Positions 9,201 through 16,476 are shown, numbered from the stretch's first letter. The stretch: DNA of 37,816 nt from Bacteroidia bacterium (GCA_025450095.1 JANWID010000100.1:1-37816); one strand, 5' to 3'. Made by a program: numbers and translations. Notes: a model not told the origin generated them from the letters alone.

Positions 9201-10643
9201 AGCCATTGGACCAAACATTTTACCTTCAATACCAACAAGTGATAAAATAGGTAAATAAACTATCAGGATAATAATTTGCCCAAATGCTGCAGAATTCATC
9301 ATCTTCTTTGCACTTTCAAAAACGGTTTCGTCCATTTGCACTGGAGATAATTCCGTCTTATTTTCTGTCAGACGTGTTGTTGTAATTCTGTGAAAAATAC
9401 TTTCTACAATAATTACTGCGCCATCGACTATTAATCCAAAATCAATGGCTCCCAAACTCATCAGGTTTGCACTCACTCCAAATAAATTCATCATACCGAG
9501 TGCGAACAACATGGAAAGAGGTATTGCAGAGGCCACAATTAAACCTGCTCTGAAGTTTCCAAGAAACAATACAAGAACGAACACTACAATAAGCGCTCCC
9601 TCAATAAGATTCTTTTCCACAGTCGAAATTGCGCGATTTACAAGGTCTGTTCTGTCAAGATATGGTTCTATAATTACATCATTGGGTAGCGATTTTTGAA
9701 TTATCGCCATTTTATCTTTAACCTTATTCACAACTTCTGCACTATTAGCTCCTTTAAGCATCATTACCACTCCACCCACTGCATCAACCTGTCCATTAAA
9801 AGTAAGCGCCCCATATCGTACCGCACTTCCAAAGCGCACATCAGCAACATCCTTTATAAGAATTGGAATTCCATTTGGATTATTCTTAACGGCTATACTT
9901 TTTATATCATCAAAAGAGTTTATTAACCCAACACCCCGAATGAAATAAGCGTTAGGTTTTTTATCAATATAGGCTCCACCAGTATTTTCATTATTTCTTT
10001 CAAGCGCCGAAAATATTTCAGGAATAGTAATTCCCATCGCTATTAAGCGGTCAGGATTGATTGCAACTTCGTATTGTTTTAACTGTCCGCCGAAACTATT
10101 AACTTCTGCGATTCCGGGTGTTCCGTACAATTGACGAGCTACAATCCAGTCTTGCATTGTTCGCAAATCCATAGCCGAATATTTATTCTCACTTCCTTTT
10201 TTGGGATGAATAATATATTGGTAAACTTCACCAAGCCCGGTACTGACCGGAGCTAATTCAGGAGTGCCTATACCATTTGGAATATTTTCTTCAGCTTCTT
10301 TTAATTTCTCATTAATAAGTTGCCGGGCAAAATAAATATCGACCTTATCTTCAAAAACCGCAGTGATAACTGAAAGCCCGAATCGCGAAATACTTCTAAG
10401 TTCTACCAAATCGGGCAGGTTTGCAATACTCTGTTCAATTGGATAAGTAACCAATTGTTCTACCTCCTGTCCCGCAAGAGTTGGACAAAGTGTAATTATC
10501 TGAACCTGGTTATTGGTGATATCTGGTAAAGCATCAATAGGTAACCTTGTTGCGCTCCACGCTCCCCAAATTATAAGAGCCAGAGTCATCACTCCAATTA
10601 TGAATTTATTCTTAATGCTGAATGCAATAGTTTTGCTTAACAT
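6285..10643 (-). CDS. CzcA-type heavy-metal RND pump fused to a TolC-like outer-membrane factor
   Basis: A 1452-residue fusion. Residues 1 to about 1035 are a complete HME-type RND pump (start MLSKTIAFSIKNKFIIGVMT, porter domain RLPIDALPDITNNQVQI). TM4 carries D401, D407 and E414 (DFGLIVDGAVIIVE), the spacing of the CzcA proton-relay residues D402/D408/E415, which favours divalent cations (Zn, Co, Cd, Ni) over Cu/Ag. After the last TM (about 1010-1035) comes a second signal-peptide-like segment, ISISVILLFNFPDGAHAQ, ending near residue 1061. The last 392 residues are an outer-membrane efflux protein (LNLDEMVKIAGQNNLEFQSL ... YNSYRTYQDGLTQSIINTA ... GYKSGDISYSEYVNALQMA). Such fusions are, from memory, known in Bacteroidota. 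The buried signal peptide suggests proteolytic separation. It follows the DUF6660-like gene and precedes the adaptor. Confidence 0.95.
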   Translation of the reverse strand: MLSKTIAFSIKNKFIIGVMTLALIIWGAWSATRLPIDALPDITNNQVQIITLCPTLAGQEVEQLVTYPIEQSIANLPDLVELRSISRFGLSVITAVFEDKVDIYFARQLINEKLKEAEENIPNGIGTPELAPVSTGLGEVYQYIIHPKKGSENKYSAMDLRTMQDWIVARQLYGTPGIAEVNSFGGQLKQYEVAINPDRLIAMGITIPEIFSALERNNENTGGAYIDKKPNAYFIRGVGLINSFDDIKSIAVKNNPNGIPILIKDVADVRFGSAVRYGALTFNGQVDAVGGVVMMLKGANSAEVVNKVKDKMAIIQKSLPNDVIIEPYLDRTDLVNRAISTVEKNLIEGALIVVFVLVLFLGNFRAGLIVASAIPLSMLFALGMMNLFGVSANLMSLGAIDFGLIVDGAVIIVESIFHRITTTRLTENKTELSPVQMDETVFESAKKMMNSAAFGQIIILIVYLPILSLVGIEGKMFGPMAQTVSFAILGAFILSLTYIPMISSVFLSKKVNHKVNISDRMMAKFQKIYSPLLQKAIKAKRMVLGTSLLIFIFSVVVFSRMGGEFIPTLNEGDYAFHCILSQGTSLSQSIETSMQASRIIKQFDEVKMVVGKTGSAEVPTDPMPPEASDLIIILKQPGEWKRKISYEELAEEIEEKLSVIPGVFFEKNQPIQMRFNELMTGIRQDVAVKIFGENMDTLLHYANKVNSIIAKVPGVTEPSVERVAGLPQIVIKYNRAQIADYGLNIEDINHIVSTAFAGGQAGVVFENERKFDLVVRLDSTYRNNIDDVSQLFIPTTKGLQIPLSQVAEIKMELGPAQISREDGKRRIVIGFNVKDRDVASAVEDIQSELSGNISLPDGYYFTFGGTFENLEAASARLMLAVPAALALIFILLYFTFNSISQAILIFTAIPMAAIGGVFALLIRDMPFSISAGVGFIALFGVAVLNGIVLISTFNQLMNEGMTNIYERIMEGTKIRLRPVLMTATVASLGFLPMALSHGAGAEVQKPLATVVIGGLITATLLTLIVLPLLYIIFSSKSKISGTVISISVILLFNFPDGAHAQSPVRKLNLDEMVKIAGQNNLEFQSLELQNKSYLKQKQSFFELPKTEINYRYGQFNSINDDNSFEITQKIPFPTYFSARAGLYEAELDANLYKTKASTNRILSQIRISYYSLQYLLNVKTKLLTLDSLYNDFNNIATLRYKTGETNNLEKLMVESRRTEVLIQYKEAESNYISEYNSLKALINTTEDFEIDKELIPVIINPEYDSLALNQNPELLQIYHEVIIASESTYLESSQALPEFEVGYFNQSITGYQEVDGTATYFGKDDRFTGYSLGINIPLTIFSNVRKVKSMKFQQQSLEKVAENSRLQMVNRLKSVIQNYNLSLEKYNSYRTYQDGLTQSIINTATLGYKSGDISYSEYVNALQMATEMQLKYLQSVLNINKAAEEFNLLMGK

Positions 10644-10673
10644 GACTTCAAATAGTTTTGCTAAATAGATATT

Positions 10674-10722
10674 TTAACAATGACAAACATTGTTAATTCA
10701 CATCCTGTTTAGAAACAGGATG
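10674..10722 (-). promoter_or_regulatory. Two hairpins between the DUF6660-like gene and the RND pump gene
   Basis: Arms 10674-10682 (TTAACAATG) and 10688-10696 (CATTGTTAA) form a perfect 9-bp dyad with a 5-nt spacer, 30 nt before the pump ATG. Arms 10701-10710 (CATCCTGTTT) and 10713-10722 form a second perfect 10-bp hairpin. Neither is followed by a T-run in the direction of transcription, so they are not standard terminators. They could be a repressor dyad plus an RNA processing or attenuation hairpin that tunes the pump relative to the upstream gene. Confidence 0.5.
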
Positions 10723-10745
10723 ACATTAAAAAAAATAAAAAGAAT

Positions 10746-11069
10746 TTAGCTGATTTTAGGAGGTTGCCAGATTGAAAAATAAATGGCATGGCAGAAATTC
10801 GAGTAGTCGAAAATTAATTGAACGCTCTCATTGGATTTTAATATCTCGAATTTTTGTGCTGCAGTAATAGATATTGATGTAGAGCAACAAGAGCATGTGC
10901 AAAATGGTGAACAAAAGTCACTGTGTTCCTGATGATGTTCTTGGGCAGACTGAATTGTGGTGTTTACTTTATGTTCGGATTTATCACAATTATCGGAGCA
11001 CGGCATAAATGCTAATACAAGAAAAGTAATAGCTAAAAATAAATTGAATATTTGTTTTATCCGGTTCAC
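10746..11069 (-). CDS. DUF6660-like small Cys/His-rich exported protein
   Basis: A protein of about 107 residues, first in the metal-efflux operon. It has an N-terminal hydrophobic segment (IFNLFLAITFLVLAFMPC), a His stretch (EHHQEHSDF) and a dense Cys cluster, CSPFCTCSCC, which I recognise as typical of DUF6660 proteins found beside CusA/CzcA pumps in Bacteroidota. A metal-binding periplasmic role is inferred. No ATG is available before the signal peptide. I prefer the GTG at 11069 (giving MNRIKQIFNLFLAI), because the TTG at 11078 lies inside the predicted -7 box. The pump gene starts about 100 nt downstream. Confidence 0.8.
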   Translation of the reverse strand: MNRIKQIFNLFLAITFLVLAFMPCSDNCDKSEHKVNTTIQSAQEHHQEHSDFCSPFCTCSCCSTSISITAAQKFEILKSNESVQLIFDYSNFCHAIYFSIWQPPKIS

Positions 11070-11075
11070 GCTTTG

Positions 11076-11105
11076 CAAATATAGTAAACGACAGGCTTAT
11101 AGAAA
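11076..11105 (-). promoter_or_regulatory. Promoter of the metal-efflux operon
   Basis: On the minus strand, TATATTTG (11083-11076) is a perfect TAnnTTTG -7 box. A TTTC (11105-11102) stands 18 nt upstream as a weak -33 element. The transcript would begin only a few bases before, or at, the GTG at 11069, so the first gene may have almost no leader. Confidence 0.5.
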
Positions 11106-11177
11106 CGTTGCACTTTAAAAGCAAAAACTGATCAAAACCGATGCGGGTGGGTAGATCACCGCAACTGTATTTTTAAG

Positions 11178-11211
11178 AAAAAAAGAGAGCTGGTAAAAAT
11201 TACCAGCTCTC
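11178..11211 (-). terminator. Terminator after the decayed tRNA-Cys copy
   Basis: A perfect 12-bp stem (GAGAGCTGGTAA at 11185-11196 with 11200-11211), with a 3-nt loop. On the minus strand it is followed by seven T (11184-11178). This is a strong intrinsic terminator. Confidence 0.85.
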
Positions 11212-11213
11212 CC

Positions 11214-11260
11214 GAGGTCGCGAGCAGCCCCGATAGCTATCGGGGTGAACTGTTGTACAA
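11214..11260 (-). pseudogene. Decayed 3' fragment of tRNA-Cys with an 18-bp palindrome in place of the T-loop
   Basis: 11214-11227 repeats exactly the 3' acceptor and T-stem of the tRNA-Cys at 11296. The palindrome CCCCGATAGCTATCGGGG (11228-11245) then replaces three T-loop bases, and TGAACTGTTGTACAA (11246-11260) matches the T-stem, variable loop and anticodon-stem edge with one mismatch. No anticodon loop, D-arm or 5' acceptor follows. It lies between two terminators, so it probably arose by duplication of a tRNA-plus-terminator unit. Confidence 0.8.
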
Positions 11261-11262
11261 AT

Positions 11263-11290
11263 AAAAAAAGGGAATCAATTTCTGATTCCC
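11263..11290 (-). terminator. Terminator of tRNA-Cys
   Basis: The stem GGGAATCA (11270-11277) with TGATTCCC (11283-11290) has a 5-nt loop. It is followed on the minus strand by seven T (11269-11263) and starts 5 nt after the tRNA 3' end. Confidence 0.88.
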
Positions 11291-11295
11291 TTTTG

Positions 11296-11366
11296 AGGTC
11301 GCGAGCAGATTTGAACTGCTGTACAAGGTTTTGCAGACCTCTGCCTAACCACTCGGCCACGCGACC
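11296..11366 (-). tRNA. tRNA-Cys (anticodon GCA)
   Basis: A 71-nt cloverleaf folds fully: acceptor GGTCGCG/CGCGACC, D-arm GCC-9-GGC, anticodon stem GAGGT/ACCTT with loop CTGCAAA (anticodon GCA), variable loop GTAC, T-arm AGCAG-TTCAAAT-CTGCT and discriminator U73, as expected for tRNA-Cys. CCA is not encoded. It has its own terminator just downstream. It is surrounded by partial copies of itself on both sides (11214-11260 and 11399-11511). Confidence 0.97.
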
Positions 11367-11511
11367 AATATTTTTATTCCTATTATTCTTTTGATCTTCT
11401 GCCTAATCCGCCGCGGCGGACCACGCGACCAATATTTTTTATTCGTATCTTATTCTGCCTAATCCACCGCGGCGGACCACGCGACCAATATTTTTATTCC
11501 TATTATTTCTT
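11367..11511 (-). repeat. Two upstream tandem copies of the tRNA-Cys leader and 5' end, with GC palindromes in place of the D-loop
   Basis: Units starting at 11399 and 11455 repeat the tRNA-Cys 5' end (CCACGCGACC on the plus strand) and about 30 bp of its A/T-rich leader (CCAATATTTTTATTCCTATT). The spacing is 56-58 bp. In both units eight D-arm bases (CCACTCGG) are replaced by the 14-bp palindrome TCCGCCGCGGCGGA (11407-11420, perfect) or a one-mismatch version (11463-11476). The copies stop inside the D-arm, so they cannot make a tRNA. The remainder, to 11632, shows no gene. Confidence 0.8.
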
Positions 11512-11632
11512 CAGGCTAAATCAACCGGCTTATTCCCCTCACCCTTCCGGTTTTTGCGAAGGCGAAATTAATAAAATAAATGGGAAATTTCCCTTTCGGC
11601 GGGTTTACGACCTGTGAGGGTCAAAGTTTCAT

Positions 11633-11995
11633 TTAAAGGTAAGTCTCTGTAAGCGTGATCGATGCCTTCTCAAGTGACGCATTTACAGGAGGATTATATT
11701 TGGTTACCGTCACTGAAATGGTCTTTTCACCCGGGAAAGCACGATGTAATGCCATCAGGATCCTGCCTGCTACATGCTCGATCAATTTGCTGCGAATCGC
11801 CATTTCATCTCTAACCACCTTATTTGCAGTAACATAATCGACAGTACCCGATAACTCATCTGACTTTATCGCCCGGTCCATATTCATGGAAACAGACAAA
11901 TCAACACGGTACCTACCTCCTATCCGGGCCTCCTCATCCAGGCAACCATGATAAGAGTAACACTCTATGCCTTCAATTAATAATGTGGGTTGCAT
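11633..11995 (-). CDS. folB: Dihydroneopterin aldolase
   Basis: A 120-residue protein of the normal FolB length. It converts 7,8-dihydroneopterin to 6-hydroxymethyl-7,8-dihydropterin and glycolaldehyde in folate synthesis, as a cytoplasmic homo-octamer. E22 (YHGCLDEEARIG), Y54 (GTVDYVTANKVV), E73 (KLIEHVAGRI) and K99 (VTVTKYNPPV) match the known pterin-binding and catalytic residues of the family. The ATG follows the glnS stop by 11 nt, so it is probably co-transcribed with glnS. No other folate gene is near. Confidence 0.95.
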   Translation of the reverse strand: MQPTLLIEGIECYSYHGCLDEEARIGGRYRVDLSVSMNMDRAIKSDELSGTVDYVTANKVVRDEMAIRSKLIEHVAGRILMALHRAFPGEKTISVTVTKYNPPVNASLEKASITLTETYL

Positions 11996-12006
11996 TTCGA
12001 TTAAGT

Positions 12007-13668
12007 TTAACCCTTATGTTGTTTTGCCCAGGTATCCTTCAATGTCACGGTCCGGTTGAAGACTGGTTTTCCAGGTTTTGAATTACGGTCGGCACAGAAA
12101 TAACCTTTTCGCAGAAACTGGTATTTATCTCCTGCCTTTGCCTGCTTCAGTGAAGGTTCCGCAAATGCAGCTGGAATCACATGCAGGCTAGCGGGATTGA
12201 TGTAATCCTTGAAGTCTCCATCTTCAGAAGAAGGATCTTCCACACGGAAAAGACGATCGTACAAACGTACTTCAACAGGGAAAGCAGCATTGGCTTCCAC
12301 CCAGTGAAGCGTTCCTTTTACAATAATTCCACTGGTATCATGACCACTTCTGCTTTCAGGAACATATGAGCAATGAATTTCTGTCACTTTTCCGGAAGCA
12401 TCTTTAACGAACGATTCACACTTTATAATATAGGCGTGCTTCAACCGGACCTGCAATCCCGGTGCGAGACGAAAATATTTTTTCTCCGGCACTTCTTTAA
12501 AATCTTCACGTTCAATCCAGAGTTCGCGGCTGAACGGCAGTTCACGTACACCACCGCCATTTTCTGCTTCGGGATTATTTTCTCCCTGCAGAATTTCTGT
12601 CTTTCCCTCCGGGTAATTATCGATGATGAGCTTAACAGGATCGAGAACTACCATCGCGCGTAAAGCGGTTTTATTAAGATCCTCACGGATGCAGAACTCC
12701 AGCAGTCCCACATCAATTATATTTTCGCGACGCGCCACTCCTACTTTGTCTGCAAACACGTGAATGCTCGCCGGCGTATAGCCACGGCGACGCAATGCGC
12801 TGATGGTAGGCATGCGGGGATCGTCCCAACCATCCACATGCTTTTCATTCACCAGCTGTAGCAATTTACGTTTGCTCATCACGGTGTAATTCAGATTGAG
12901 CCTGGCGAATTCATACTGGCGTGACGGAAATATTTCCAGCTTCTCAATGAACCATTCGTATAACGGCCGGTGAACTTCAAATTCCAATGTACAAATCGAG
13001 TGCGTGATCTTTTCAATAGAATCACTCTGTCCATGTGCGAAATCGTACATCGGGTAAATACACCACTTGTCGCCGGTGCGGTGATGATGCGCGAACTTGA
13101 TCCGGTACATGATCGGGTCACGGAGGTGCATGTTCGGAGCGGCAAGATCGATTTTCGCGCGAAGCACTTTTGATCCTTCCTTAAATTCACCATTACGCAT
13201 CCGTTCGAAAAGATCAAGATTCTCCTCTACAGAACGGCTGCGGAATGGTCCGGGTTTGCCGGGTTCAGTAGGTGTTCCTTTCGATGCCGCAATTTCTTCT
13301 GCGGAACTATCGTCAACATACGCGCAATCTTTTTTGATCAGCTTAACAGCGAATTCATATAACTGATCAAAATAATCGGAAGCATACAATTCATTTTCCC
13401 ATTCAAAACCCAGCCAGCGGATATCTTCTTTTATACTTTCCACATATTCGGTATCTTCCGTTACGGGATTTGTATCATCAAAACGCAGATTGGTTTTTCC
13501 GCCGAATTCTTTTGCAAGTCCGAAATTAAGGCAAATGGATTTGGAATGTCCGATGTGCAGATATCCGTTCGGCTCCGGAGGGAAGCGCGTTAACACACGT
13601 CCGCCGTGTTTGGAATTTTGAATATCTGCGGCGACAATCTCTTCGAGAAAATTTAAACTTTTTTCCAT
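12007..13668 (-). CDS. glnS: Glutamine-tRNA ligase
   Basis: A class I synthetase of 553 residues that charges tRNA-Gln. It has [15 protein letters not shown] with HIGH at residues 38-41, the KMSKS equivalent VMSKRK at 263-268, LRFDDTNP, and the two C-terminal beta-barrels for anticodon recognition (for example [33 protein letters not shown]). I start at the ATG at 13668 ([12 protein letters not shown]); an in-frame ATG 18 nt upstream adds only MILEFI. Its presence with GltX suggests direct charging of Gln-tRNA rather than reliance on GatCAB. It lies between gltX and folB on the same strand. Confidence 0.97.
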   Translation of the reverse strand: MEKSLNFLEEIVAADIQNSKHGGRVLTRFPPEPNGYLHIGHSKSICLNFGLAKEFGGKTNLRFDDTNPVTEDTEYVESIKEDIRWLGFEWENELYASDYFDQLYEFAVKLIKKDCAYVDDSSAEEIAASKGTPTEPGKPGPFRSRSVEENLDLFERMRNGEFKEGSKVLRAKIDLAAPNMHLRDPIMYRIKFAHHHRTGDKWCIYPMYDFAHGQSDSIEKITHSICTLEFEVHRPLYEWFIEKLEIFPSRQYEFARLNLNYTVMSKRKLLQLVNEKHVDGWDDPRMPTISALRRRGYTPASIHVFADKVGVARRENIIDVGLLEFCIREDLNKTALRAMVVLDPVKLIIDNYPEGKTEILQGENNPEAENGGGVRELPFSRELWIEREDFKEVPEKKYFRLAPGLQVRLKHAYIIKCESFVKDASGKVTEIHCSYVPESRSGHDTSGIIVKGTLHWVEANAAFPVEVRLYDRLFRVEDPSSEDGDFKDYINPASLHVIPAAFAEPSLKQAKAGDKYQFLRKGYFCADRNSKPGKPVFNRTVTLKDTWAKQHKG

Positions 13669-13694
13669 AATAAATTCTAAAATCAAAATAATTT

Positions 13695-13807
13695 GTGTAA
13701 CGAATTTACGAATGCCCTTCGGGCTACGAATCTACGAATGTACGAATGGTTCAAATTGACATATTCGTAGATTCGTACGGTGAAGCCGATTCGTACATTC
13801 GTTACAC
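13695..13807. repeat. Short element with 19-bp terminal inverted repeats, overlapping the gltX stop codon
   Basis: The left end 13695-13713 (GTGTAACGAATTTACGAAT) and the reverse complement of the right end 13789-13807 agree at 18 of 19 bases. The interior is built from ACGAAT/ATTCGT words and a CCCTTCGGG hairpin. The right arm contains the TAA stop of gltX (13802-13804), so the element supplies or replaces the end of that gene. At 113 bp it has the form of a miniature palindromic element. Confidence 0.8.
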
Positions 13808-15349
13808 TGGTATCATCTGCAAAGCTTTTTTCATCCGTTGCACCACCTCATCTTTCCCCAGCAATTCCATCATACCCAACAAATCCACACCCGCTCCCTG
13901 GCCACTTACAAAAACGCGCAGCAATTGCATGATCTCACCCGGCTTCAACTGGAAAGCTGCAGCTGTTTCTTTTATGGATACATCAATCTCACCTGATGAA
14001 AAAGATTCCATCATTTCCATTTTCTGAATACAAGCTTCGAAGAATTGCTGGTAATGCGGCTTCCATTTTTTTTCCATGACGGCAGTGTCCAGCGTATCCG
14101 GTGCTTCGAATAAATATTTTCCTTTTGATACGATTTCATTTTCGAATTGCACACGCTCCTTTATCAGCTGCACCACGCGGATTAAATAATCGTCACTGAT
14201 CCGTTTATCATTTTCGGAAAAATTAAATTCATTCCTTATCAGAGATTTCAGATTTTTTGCAAGCACCGCATCGGTTTGCTTTCGCAGATATTGTTCATTG
14301 TACCATTTTGCTTTTTCAGGATCGAATCGCGCACCGGCTTTATGTACATGTTCAAATGAAAAATCTGCAATCAGCTCGTCCATGGAAAAAATTTCTTTTT
14401 CTGTTCCGGGATTCCATCCGAGTAAAGCCAGCATATTCACAAACGCTTCCGGAAAATATCCGCGCTCGCGATATCCTGATGAAACTTCACCTGTTGCGGG
14501 ATCCGTCCATGTTAAAGGAAAAACAGGAAAACCAAGCCGGTCGCCATCACGCTTGCTTAGCTTGCCATTTCCATCGGGTTTCAATAATAAAGGAAGATGT
14601 GCATACTGCGGCATGGTAGCTTCCTCACCCAGGTACCTATATATAAGTATGTGCGCTGGTGCGGAAGGGAGCCATTCTTCACCGCGAATCGCGTGAGTTA
14701 TTTTCATCAGGATATCATCGACTATGTGAGCCAGGTGATATGTTGGCATTCCGTCGGACTTAAGAAGCACTTTATCGTCGATCAACCCGGAATTAACCGT
14801 AACCGGACCGCGGATGATGTCGGTAAAAGTCACTTCTTCACCAGGAGGTACTTTCAACCGGATAACAGATGGTTGACCAGAGTCCAGCCTCGATTTCACC
14901 TCATGCTCGCTCAATGTCAGTGAGTTGATCATCGATTCACGGGTTTCAGAATTATACTGCGGTGCAACATTACCGGCATTATTTAGCCGGTTCCGCATGG
15001 CTTCCAGTTCTTCGGTCGTATCGAAGGCATAATAAGCATGACCTGCATTTACCAGTTTCAGTGCATATTCCATATAAATGCCCAGGTTTTTCCGCTCCGA
15101 TTGACGATAGGGCTCAAATGGTCCGCCGGCACCAACACCTTCATCAGGATTTATTCCGCACCAATGCAATGCATCAATTATGTATTGCTCAGCACCCGCT
15201 ACAAAACGGTTCTGATCGGTATCCTCAATCCGAAGTAAAAATTTTCCGCCGTGCTTTTTTGCAAACAGGTAATTGAACAACGCAGTACGAACACCACCCA
15301 TATGTAATGGGCCTGTCGGACTGGGTGCGAAACGGGTGCGAATCATCAA
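13802..15349 (-). CDS. gltX: Glutamate-tRNA ligase
   Basis: A class I synthetase of 515 residues that attaches glutamate to tRNA-Glu. It starts MMIRTRFAPSPTGPLHMGGV, with the HIGH equivalent HMGG at 16-19, then FLLRIEDTDQ, IRGEEWLPSAPAH and the KMSKS equivalent KLSKR at 263-267. The C-terminal helical anticodon-binding domain follows. Its final codons and stop lie within the terminal repeat of an intergenic element, so the last few residues may not be ancestral. The gltX-glnS-folB order on one strand suggests a shared transcript, although the element sits between the first two. Confidence 0.97.
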   Translation of the reverse strand: MMIRTRFAPSPTGPLHMGGVRTALFNYLFAKKHGGKFLLRIEDTDQNRFVAGAEQYIIDALHWCGINPDEGVGAGGPFEPYRQSERKNLGIYMEYALKLVNAGHAYYAFDTTEELEAMRNRLNNAGNVAPQYNSETRESMINSLTLSEHEVKSRLDSGQPSVIRLKVPPGEEVTFTDIIRGPVTVNSGLIDDKVLLKSDGMPTYHLAHIVDDILMKITHAIRGEEWLPSAPAHILIYRYLGEEATMPQYAHLPLLLKPDGNGKLSKRDGDRLGFPVFPLTWTDPATGEVSSGYRERGYFPEAFVNMLALLGWNPGTEKEIFSMDELIADFSFEHVHKAGARFDPEKAKWYNEQYLRKQTDAVLAKNLKSLIRNEFNFSENDKRISDDYLIRVVQLIKERVQFENEIVSKGKYLFEAPDTLDTAVMEKKWKPHYQQFFEACIQKMEMMESFSSGEIDVSIKETAAAFQLKPGEIMQLLRVFVSGQGAGVDLLGMMELLGKDEVVQRMKKALQMIPV

Positions 15350-15668
15350 AATTAGATTTCAGCCTGCAAAGTAACGAAATGCCCGCGCGATCTGCTAACA
15401 GCACCGTTCTGTTGACAAATAGTACAAATTCACGACACATTTTCGCTCAAAATATGCTATATTTAAGGTTCAGAATTGTCCGGGAAGACGAAAAACGGCG
15501 TACGCACGCGCTGGATTATAGAATTTATTCTGCAAATCTGAAAAACAGCCAAAGCTTAAACCCAGCCAGGTCGGTTTACCCATTTTTCCGGATGCTACAC
15601 GAAGTTGTTCATTGCCTTCACCAAATGTTGAAATTTCGAATTTATTTGCTTACTACTTTCGTGTGACT
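15350..15668. other. Intergenic stretch between divergent gltX and the STAS/SEC14-like gene
   Basis: I see no gene. Open frames here overlap gltX in antisense or lack any recognisable feature. TATATTTA near 15460 resembles a -7 box but is too far from the ATG at 15669 to assign with any confidence. Confidence 0.5.
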
Positions 15669-16079
15669 ATGATAGCAGAAGATATATTATACGATAAGGA
15701 TTTTCTTTGTATTTACCACGAATCAGAGCATAAGTTGATTCATTTGCGATGGAAAGGATACGCATCAACTGAGAATTTACGGGATGCGTTAAATTTTGCT
15801 GCAGAAGCTGTTAAAGAACACAATATAGAATTCTGGCTGGGAAATTTGAAACTGATGGAAGCTATAAACCCGGCAGATATTGATTGGGTTACCGAAATCT
15901 GGTACCCAAAACTTTTAGGGACTTACATGAAGAAGATGGCCATTGTAACTTCTTTGGATTATTTCAATAATACCGCGGTGAAGCGGATTGTAAACGAAGC
16001 CGCAGATGTCACCAATTTTGAAACACGCTATTTTGTGGATGTAGTTCCCGCAAAAGAATGGCTGTTGGTGAACGCCTGA
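15669..16079 (+). CDS. STAS/SEC14-like (SpoIIAA-type) single-domain protein
   Basis: A protein of about 136 residues. The pattern IHLRWKGYASTENLRDALNFA, EFWLGNLKLMEAINPADIDW, MKKMAIVTSLDYFNNTAVKR and FETRYFVDVVPAKEWL resembles the Bacteroidota SpoIIAA-like/STAS proteins: a beta strand, a helix and a second core strand with a polar ligand loop. I used the ATG at 15669 because the upstream in-frame ATG at 15612 adds residues without conserved character. No anti-sigma factor or transporter is adjacent, so the role is unknown. Regulation by protein interaction is only a possibility. Confidence 0.6.
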   Translation: MIAEDILYDKDFLCIYHESEHKLIHLRWKGYASTENLRDALNFAAEAVKEHNIEFWLGNLKLMEAINPADIDWVTEIWYPKLLGTYMKKMAIVTSLDYFNNTAVKRIVNEAADVTNFETRYFVDVVPAKEWLLVNA

Positions 16080-16098
16080 AATTTTCGACTCCGTGGAG

Positions 16099-16179
16099 GT
16101 GCGGTTTACAGATTCAAATCGCTGCGGAACGGATGGATGGCGTACCCATCCGTTCCGCGAAATCAAAGAATCCGAACTC
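16099..16179. repeat. GGAACGGATGG palindromic repeat abutting the XRE gene stop
   Basis: Arms 16124-16136 (GCGGAACGGATGG) and 16146-16158 pair perfectly over 13 bp around a 9-nt loop, with looser pairing outside (ACAGATTC / GAATCCG). The right end reaches position 16179, directly against the TAG stop codon (16180-16182) of the minus-strand XRE gene. The same words recur at 19587-19794. Confidence 0.75.
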
Positions 16180-16401
16180 CTACTTCCGACGAACTTCAAT
16201 TTCGATTCCCAGCACATACATTATCGTTTCTATGGTTTTCAGGGAAGGGTTCCCTTTGCCTTTCTCGAGATCACGAATAGTGCGAATACCGGTTTTTGCC
16301 AATACTGATAGATCTTCTTGCTTAATATTCAGCTCTTTGCGTCTAGAAATAATGAGTCGGGCCAATTCTTTTTGAAGCTTTTCCAAAATAATTACCGGCA
16401 T
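16180..16401 (-). CDS. Small XRE-family HTH regulator (HipB/y4mF-like)
   Basis: A 73-residue protein that is almost entirely a Cro/C1-type helix-turn-helix: LARLIISRRKELNIKQEDLSVLAKTGIRTIRDLEKGKGNPSLKTIETIMYVLGIEIEVRRK. The sequence resembles y4mF/HipB antitoxins, but no hipA-like kinase gene is beside it, so an antitoxin role is not supported. I chose the ATG at 16401 (MPVIILEKLQ); the upstream in-frame start adds a hydrophobic, atypical lead. The gene lies between two palindromic repeats, one touching its stop. Confidence 0.8.
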   Translation of the reverse strand: MPVIILEKLQKELARLIISRRKELNIKQEDLSVLAKTGIRTIRDLEKGKGNPSLKTIETIMYVLGIEIEVRRK

Positions 16402-16476
16402 TATATTGCCTGTATGATGTAAAAATAATAAAAGCATTTATATGAAAAAATTGTAGAACTTTCAGTTAGTAAATAC

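Noticed and set aside
11115..11360. Open frame of 81 codons on the minus strand
   Set aside because: It runs through the tRNA-Cys gene, its terminator and the decayed copy; the sequence is explained by those RNA features.
14298..14696. Long antisense frame within gltX
   Set aside because: It is a shadow of a clear synthetase gene on the other strand, with no sign of separate selection.
16180..16401. HipBA-type toxin-antitoxin module
   Set aside because: The XRE protein resembles HipB, but no HipA-like kinase gene is next to it.
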